NCBI GenBank assembly: GCA_964017045.1
Contig: OZ024807.1
Location: 15,241,941 to 15,305,940, forward strand
DNA length: 64,000 nt
Reading direction: 5' to 3'
DNA from: Omphiscola glabra
Lineage: Eukaryota > Mollusca > Gastropoda > Lymnaeidae
Shown here: positions 57,363 through 64,000 of the stretch, piece after piece
Numbering within the stretch: the first letter of the stretch is position 1
Layout: the number at the start of each line of letters is the position of its first letter
Position numbers and translations under genes: made by a program
Notes under the pieces: model-generated
What the model saw: the letters and a program-made list of their open reading frames with translations, nothing else
Databases searched by the model: none
What the model was told of the DNA's origin: nothing

Positions 57363-58083
57363 AAGAGACAATGTGCTACATTTACCAACTAGTATGTTTG
57401 GTTGAGGACAATATGCTACATTTACCAACTAGTATGTTTGGTTGAGGACAATATTCTACATTTACCAACTAGTATGTTTGATTGAGGACAATATGCTACA
57501 TTTACCAACTAGTATGTTTGATTGAGGACAATATGCTACATTTATCAACTAGTATGTTTGGTTGAGGACAATATTCTACATTTACCAACTAGTATGTTTG
57601 ATTAAGGACAATATGCTACATTTACCAACTAGTATGTTTGATTAAGGACAATATGCTACATTTACCAACTAGTATGTTTGATTAAGGACAATATGCTACA
57701 TTTACCAACTAGTATGTTTGATTAAGGACAATATGCTACATTTACCAACTAGTATGTTTGATTAAGGACAATATGCTACATTTACCAACTAGTATGTTTG
57801 ATTAAGGACAATATGCTACATTTACCAACTAGTATGTTTGATTAAGGACAATATGCTACATTTACCAACTAGTATGTTTGATTAAGGACAATATGCTACA
57901 TTTACCAACTAGTATGTTTGATTGAGGACAATATGCTACATTTACCAACTAGTATGTTTGATTGAGGACAATATGCTACATTTACCAACTAGTATGTTTG
58001 ATTAAGGACAATATGCTACATTTACCAACTAGTATGTTTGATTAAGGACAATATGCTACATTTATCAACTAGTATGTTTGGTT
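57363..58083. repeat. 40-bp minisatellite, 18 copies
   Basis: The unit is gaggacaatatgctacattt then accaactagtatgtttgatt. Edge copies carry ggttgagg, atattctac and atttatc variants. A central block with attaagg is essentially identical over eight units, a recent expansion. Confidence 0.97.
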
Positions 58084-58525
58084 CTTGAGGACATGTCTAG
58101 GTGGCTGCCCCCGCCACATTACATTTTTCTTCTTCCGTATTAACGTATTGACTACACTTAGTTAAAACATTCTGGCTGATCTACGAATGTTGATCCGATA
58201 AATAAACAACAGCAGCAACATCAACGAACTAACAAACAGGAGTATGTATCATAATATCTTGTCAGCTGAACTTCCAAACTTGGCATGCCCCACCCCCACT
58301 CTGCATTCACGGTGGACAGCCCCCACTCCGCACACACTTGGGGTGGCCCCCCACCCCTTTCCACCCCTCAGCTCACTTGACATGACCTAATGCAGACATG
58401 AAAGGGCTGATCACGACCGCCTGTCATATTGATGTCTGTGAATAAATTAGTCCGCATGACTCAACACCCCTTAATATAATTGAGTAAGGTCAGCCTAAGT
58501 CTGACACTCCGAATACAACCACGTC
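58084..58525. other. Non-coding DNA, C-rich patch
   Basis: CCCCAC-rich words at about 58285-58370. Nothing else recognised. Confidence 0.4.
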
Positions 58526-59070
58526 TTGATATCCCAGCCCCGTCTACTGGTATCCCGGCAATGACTACTGTTATCCCAGTACGTCTAATCATATCCCAGC
58601 ATTGACTACTGGTATCCCAGCACTGTATACTGATATCCCAGCACTGTCTTCTCATATCCCAGCAATGTCTACTGATATCCCAGCACTGACTACTGATATC
58701 CCAGCACGGTCTACTCATATCCCAGCAATGTCTATTGATATCCCAGCACTGTCTACCGATATCCCAGCACTGTCTACTGATATTCCAGCACCCTCTACTC
58801 ATATCCCAGCATTGACTACTGATATCCCAGCACTGTCTACTGATATCCCAGCACTGTCTACTGATATCCCATGCAGCACTGTCTACTGATATCCCAGCAC
58901 TGTCTACTGATCCCAGCACAGACTACTGATATCCCAGCAATGTCTATTGATATCCCAGCACTGTCTACTGATATCCCAGCACAGACTACTGATATCCCAG
59001 CACTGTCTACTGATATCCCAGCACTGCCTACTGATACAACAGCACTGTCTACTGATATACCAGCAATGAC
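58526..59070. repeat. 21-bp minisatellite, about 26 copies
   Basis: The unit is tgatatcccagcactgtcta plus c. Many copies vary at agca(c/a)tg and (tg/tc)atatccc. The period is divisible by 3, so frames open on both strands. Confidence 0.95.
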
Positions 59071-59193
59071 GACATTAGGGGTCACTTTATAGAGAATGGA
59101 ATGTTCATTTGAAAATATAATTTATTTTTTTTCTTGATTAAGCCGAAGCTAATTCTCCTTTATTATTTTAACATTGTACTGTTGCTGATTTTG

Positions 59194-59407
59194 TTGTAGA
59201 CCAGCGGTTCTCAACCTGTGTGTCGCGACCCCTTTGGGGGGTTGAAGGACCCTTTCTCGGGGGTCGCTTAAGACCATCGGAAAACACATGTACTCTACAG
59301 CTATGTAGTAGCAAGACAAATGATTTTGTGGTTGGGGGTCGCCACAAAATGAGGAACTGTACTAGAGGGTCTCGACTTTTGGAAGGCTGAGAACCACTGT
59401 TCTAGAC
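59194..59407 (+). mobile_element. SPIN-like hAT element, copy 5
   Basis: The element spans 59202-59399 (198 bp), from CAGCGGTTCTCAACCTGTG to GGCTGAGAACCACTG. The TSD is ttgtagac / ttctagac, seven of eight matching, and fits nnnTAnnn. Confidence 0.88.
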
Positions 59408-61856
59408 CATTCTTAATGTTTGTTAGACACCCGATGTCAAATCCGATAGCTTTCGTCCATTAAATGTTTCACTAGCAATGTGTTTCATGGTGTGATATGT
59501 TGGCATTGTTGGCTTGCTTTTTAAATAAATTTTTCAGCAAAGAAAACAAACGAATCGATTGAGACCGTTTCAAAAGGTCTACCATTGTCCATTGTCTACT
59601 GTCTTCACGGTGATTTAGTTACGTTGAACTTAATTATTACAACACCAGATACTTTAGCATCTTGGGGTTGACCCATAGCCCGCCAACCAGTTTGTTTGCT
59701 TTGAACACATTTAAAATTGCTCCCGTGTTCGGCGGGCTTTTTTTTTTCAATGATGCCCGGAGACGGGTTGATCGGTTACTTCACACACACGCACACTCAT
59801 ACACGCATTCACACTCGCGCGCACACACGCACGCTCGCACACACATTCACACGCAAAAAAAAAAACCACTCCTAATTAAAACTCAAAATGTGTGCTCATA
59901 TTTAGTTATTGCGTTAAACTTAAGTAAGATGAATAAGCAGGACACTGTCTCGGGTGCGTCCGAGTGTTCTTAACAGGACATACGTTGCCTCGGCGCACTG
60001 TCAACGACCCGCTTATTGTGCCCCCCCCCCCCGGGGCCACTGGACGGTCCACACATCAGATACGTTGAAATGATATTTCGGTTCGAAGTAGACAATTTGG
60101 TCCTCTACCCACGTTCAGAGTTTCCAATTTGATAAGTGCATATATAAAATCAACGACTCAGACAATTCACCGTTGGGACTCTTTCATTCAGTCCATAAAC
60201 TTTACCAGCTGCGTGCTTATTGGGGGAAAAAAACAACAACTAGATAGAATATCATTTCTTGCCCGCCTGTCAAGTTCACGTGGGAGGGGGGGATGTGGAT
60301 GTTGTCGAACACTATTAAATTGTGGCTTGGTCTTCACCCTTACCCTCTCCTCGAGTCACCGGCGCCCTCTCCCCGAGACGCACGCTCGCGACTTAATAAG
60401 ACAAGATGAACTATCTCCTCTTCCTCCCCCCCCCCCCCCCACACCATCGAACGTGTGAACCGCGACAACCTCGCCCGTCGACCAAAGAGGAAACTGATCC
60501 TCACTCGGGACCTGTCACTCGAAATGTAATTCTGACCTCAGATGGCTCCCGTACTTTAAAAAAAAATAATAAAAAATACAAAATTAAGATTAAAAATAGT
60601 TCGGCCGTTTGATGAAATAAAATTATAGTAGTTTGGCGCGTTGTCAAACCACGATGGACACCCCACCCCTCCCGAACAAATTGGAAACGTGAAGACGTGA
60701 CAAAGTGGATTGGACATGTCTCTGGAACCTGAAAGTCCTGTGCAAATGCCGGTTAGAAGCACTCGCTTTAAAAAAAAACGTGCGTAGCGATTTTAACTAT
60801 TTCAGAGTTCACACAGTGTGCGCTCCACGAAGACGTCATCAGGAATACTCTCTAGACATAATTGTTGTTCTTGTAGCGCATCACTCTAAACAATATGTAT
60901 ATTGTATCCAACAATTTCAAGTCCCAGTCAAACGCACAGCTTTTCACCGGGGTGCACGGTCAGAAGGTTTGACCTCATCGTTGCCACTTTTGGAGTTAAA
61001 GCTAAAACATGTCATATTTTTTTATCGATCCCAAGTCCATTGTTTGACTGGAAAATCAGGTATAAGACATCGTTGGAAAGTCATTTATAAAATATGGTTG
61101 GAAAGTCAATTATAATAAATGGTTGGAATTTAATTTTCAATTAACTTACAGCATTAAAAAAACAAACAAATAACAACAAACAGAGAAGAGAATGTCCACA
61201 TTTTAAATTAGAACCGTTCAATAACATTCAAGGGACACGTGCGAATTTAACTAATTCTAAAAATTCCCTATCCATCATATAACATGATTGGGGCATTGTG
61301 GGACAGAAAGGAACCATCCAATTAATTGGGTTATTCATAGTGGTTTCTTTGTCTGTCATGGCTACCTGTCTTTATTGAACACCCACAAGACCGAGTCGCG
61401 ATAACAACGCTCTCACACACACACACACCTGCCATTCGTTTAAGAATGGCGCATGTCTGACTCACTGCGAGAGTGGGGTGGGGGCGGCGCTGGCGGGTGC
61501 CGCTTTATGGTTTGTCGATACAATAAGCGCCGTTAAACAACTCCGGTTAAAATGTGAAACACTTGATGACTTAACAAGCGGGGCCCCGACTCAGAAATAA
61601 GGGCACCGAAGGGTTGATAGGTCTGTAGAAGGGGACCTGTTAGTCGATTCCCATAATTTTTTTTGTTGATAAATTTACACACACCTTAACAAATTTGTGC
61701 CCGAAAGATGCCAACTTAAACAACAAAGAGAAAAATAGAAAAAAAAAATAAAATTTTACATGTCTTAAGTTTTTTTTTTTTTTAAAGAAACGAATAAATA
61801 AATATTTATATTAAATTAGCTCCTGAAATCCACCTTCTGTGTCATAGTTTATTTTC
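59408..61856. other. Non-coding DNA with simple repeats
   Basis: (CA/CG)n-rich sequence at about 59780-59858, C runs at about 60021-60032 and 60427-60440, (AC)n at about 61412-61428. Frames of up to 136 codons (60705-61115) show no domain. No transposon end recognised. Confidence 0.45.
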
Positions 61857-62147
61857 TCTTTAATAAACCTGTAGTGTTGTCACATGGTATATAGGAAGGA
61901 ACAGAAACTTGTTCAGCCACTGGAAATAATATTTGGAATAAGAAAAAAAATAGGATATTTACCACCACCCCCCCCACCCCCGGGTGACCCAGTCAAGGTT
62001 ACGACACTCAAGCGAAAATTTATCTTTAATAAACCTGTAGTGTTGTCACATGGTATATAGGAAGGAACAGAAACTTGTTCAGCCACTGGAAATAATATTT
62101 GGAATAAGAAAAAAAAATAGGATATTTACCACCACCCCCCCCCCCCC
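61857..62147. repeat. Tandem duplication, 166-bp period, each copy ending in a C run
   Basis: About 122 bp starting tctttaataaacctgtagtg and ending taccaccaccc are duplicated at 61857 and 62023, almost without substitutions. Both copies run into poly-C. Confidence 0.9.
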
Positions 62148-62190
62148 TCTCGAGGGGATCGTGACCGACGGGTTAAGAACTACTCCCCTA
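62148..62190 (-). mobile_element. Degraded hAT/SPIN-like terminus (fragment)
   Basis: The minus strand here reads agtagttcttaacccgtcgg then tcacgatcccct, recognisably a decayed version of the SPIN left end (ggttctcaacctgtgggtcgcgacc). The rest of the element is missing; the poly-C and duplication adjoin it. Confidence 0.45.
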
Positions 62191-62514
62191 ACGCACTAAA
62201 CATAACAAAAACCAAACACGTAGTGGAGCTTCGCTATATGCCTCGGTGTTGCTGATTGGTAGCAGCTATTTCATCTCTCTGATAATCGTTTTACTTTAAT
62301 AAAATTTCATATCATCATAATAACGATACCAACCCTGGCCTTCATTCAGTTGAGCCAAGCGTTTCACTTATTAAATGAATGTTATATTTTACATTACTAT
62401 CACCGAATGCCGTTGTTACAGAACTTAGAAATGGTCCACTCTCGCACACACACACACACGCACATAGACGTTGGCTACTCAGCATCATCAGCCAGCGAGC
62501 GTGTGAAATGAAAT
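62191..62514. other. Non-coding DNA
   Basis: (AC)n near 62443-62460. Nothing else recognised. Confidence 0.4.
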
Positions 62515-62754
62515 ATTAATTGTGGTTACCTGAAATTTGTTTGAAAGAAATTTCGTCGACGGTAAATTGATCGTCAAATTTCTTTTTTTGAACGCACTAT
62601 ACTATATAGTAAAACAAAATAATGCGTTCCCAAAGAAATTTGACGCAAAATATTAACGTGTGAACTGAAAAAAGGATTCGACCAAATTTCCGTTCGATCA
62701 AATTTCCGTCGAGGAAATTTCTTTCAAACAAATTTCCGGATACGATTAATTGTA
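62515..62754. mobile_element. Fold-back MITE with 9-bp TSD (Mutator-like candidate)
   Basis: The element is 62524-62745 (222 bp). A 9-bp direct repeat, attaattgt, lies at 62515-62523 and 62746-62754. The left end (ggttacctgaaatttgtttg, then aaagaaatttcgtcgacgg) and the reverse complement of the right end (cgtatccggaaatttgtttg, then aaagaaatttcctcgacgg) match at about 32 of 39 positions. A second inner inverted pair (caaatttctttttttgaacgca / tgcgttcccaaagaaatttg) surrounds the centre. It has no coding capacity. Nine-base duplications are typical of Mutator-like elements, so that superfamily is the best guess. Related to 26298-26483. Confidence 0.7.
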
Positions 62755-63690
62755 AATAGAAATTGCCATGGTTATAACAAAAGATTTTCATCTCGCTAAG
62801 ACAAATAATTACACTAAAATCCGCATCAAGTATTTTATTATTTTCAGAGTTTTGCAGTTTGATTTAGCTTACATTGTTTTGTGCACACATCTCCTGTCAC
62901 TATTATAAATTAATTTACTCCAGGTAAAACGTACACATATTTTTATTTTAAAAAAGATGTATTGGATCTATGCATAGACTTTTCTTTTCTCCCCATTGGC
63001 TGGAACATTATAAGGAAAAAAAGTAATAACTCAACCAGAACTGTTTACTCTTACGATTTTGGCGTACAATTCTAAGATTTGGAAAAGTATACATTATCTT
63101 TACTGTAGGTTTATTTTTTACTATCAAGATAATGTATTGAATGATTTTGTAACGATATTGTACAATTTTAAGAGTTTGAGGGTAAACAGGTCTGCTCAAC
63201 ATTTTAAACACCCGGACTCGGTTCCGTTTCCTGCAGGGTTCCGGCTTGAGCCGGGTGTGCAAATACTCGGAGTCAGTACCCGGCTCAGTCCTGCTTGTGA
63301 GGTGTGGTGGGAAGGGACGGGGCTCGCACAGTGGAAGATCGATAATGCTCACGTAAGACGTGTCTCTGGGCGAGGTGGTTGCTTTGATATTGCGGCCGTC
63401 TGTGGTAGATTAAAGAGCACCTAGGCCGCTAGGCTTTTAAAAAAACCCAGACAATCCGACGGCATTTTGAGTATTTCTGAACTATGATTTATATGATGCT
63501 ACAGTGTGCTTTTAGTGACTTTATGGTTAGCTTTGAAGAGTTTGACTCGGCCAGTGTTGTGGTGACATAAGATTGCTTTAGCGTTAGATTTATGCAGTCA
63601 CCTTCCTCTTTTTCCCAGTCTCAAATCTGACATCATCGTCTGCTTATTCTGTTTTACTAAATTTTTTAAAATTAAAAATCTGTCTCTTAA
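62755..63690. other. Non-coding DNA
   Basis: A patch at about 63205-63285 has CCGG-rich words in both orientations (acccggactcgg, gagccgggtgtg, tacccggctcag), like 27640-27710. No gene supported. Confidence 0.4.
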
Positions 63691-63990
63691 TCTCTGACTC
63701 TCTTGCTTTCCCGTTCGTCTCTTTTGTGTTGATACATTTTTGTGTATGTCTCTTTGTCTCTTAGTGTATTTCTCTCTCTATCTATTTGTGTACCCCTCTC
63801 TTATTGTCTCTCTTTCTTTGTGCATCTCTTTCTTTTGTCTTTCTTTTTGTATGTCTCTCTCTTTGTGTGTGTGTGTCTTTGCGTCTCTTTCTTTGAATCA
63901 ACTCTTTGTCTTTCTCTCTCTCTTTAAGTCTCTCTCTTTAAGTCTCTCTCTTTGTGTCTTTCTCTTTTTTGTGTCTCTCTCTTTAGAAAA
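63691..63990. repeat. CT/GT-rich microsatellite
   Basis: Long runs of tctctctttgtg-type words up to the window end. The open frames here (Ser/Leu/Phe/Val-rich) are simple-sequence artefacts. Confidence 0.85.
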
Positions 63991-64000
63991 AAAGGTTTAA

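Noticed and set aside
2365..59070. CRISPR arrays, because of many direct repeats of 21-47 bp
   Set aside because: Repeats are head-to-tail without unique spacers, there are no cas genes, and the DNA is clearly eukaryotic.
60705..61115. 136-codon frame as a gene
   Set aside because: No recognisable domain or splice context, and amino-acid use is typical of random sequence.

Overview
The window looks like nuclear DNA of a metazoan, most likely a gastropod mollusc. It is AT-rich, carries no operons or dense coding, and holds several eukaryotic transposon classes. Five short elements closely resemble the SPIN/Buster hAT family, which is known from tetrapods, a triatomine bug and a pond snail. 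The taxon call is inference; no species-diagnostic gene is visible.

No complete host protein-coding gene could be supported. The only host-gene candidate is a putative first coding exon at 4512-4557: a hydrophobic signal-peptide-like start ending at a phase-1 GTAAGT donor, about 150 bp downstream of a perfect NRF1-type palindrome. If real, much of the window could be intron. The very long open frames at 11-14 kb and 18-26 kb are by-products of tandem repeats, mostly with periods divisible by 3, and are not annotated as genes.

Layout. 0-2.1 kb: a 5'-truncated LINE with a 16-bp target-site duplication (TSD), then SPIN copy 1. 2.3-11 kb: mostly AT-rich single-copy DNA with small duplications, homopolymer C/G tracts and the candidate exon. 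11-17.3 kb: six minisatellites with units of 22-36 bp. 18.4-25.9 kb: one 33-bp minisatellite of about 227 units (7.5 kb). 26-36 kb: mixed non-coding DNA with a MITE, a LINE 3' end and small arrays. 36.6-49 kb: three more SPIN copies, a dozen small arrays, a Ginger-like transposon remnant inside a minisatellite, and a GC-rich block. 52-56.4 kb: an old LINE fragment interrupted by a nearly intact 3.8-kb LTR retrotransposon (two differences between its 508-bp LTRs) that has a Gag-like reading frame but no room for pol. 56.3-59.1 kb: four minisatellites. 59.2-64 kb: SPIN copy 5, a 166-bp-period duplication ending in poly-C, a fold-back MITE with a 9-bp TSD, and CT-rich simple sequence.

In total roughly a quarter of the window is tandem repeat (my sum of array lengths), in more than two dozen mostly unrelated families. 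Mobile elements account for most of the rest that can be identified. The most notable items are the SPIN copies, the gag-only LTR element nested in a LINE, the Ginger-like remnant, the 7.5-kb array, and a minisatellite whose unit was apparently taken from LINE coding sequence.
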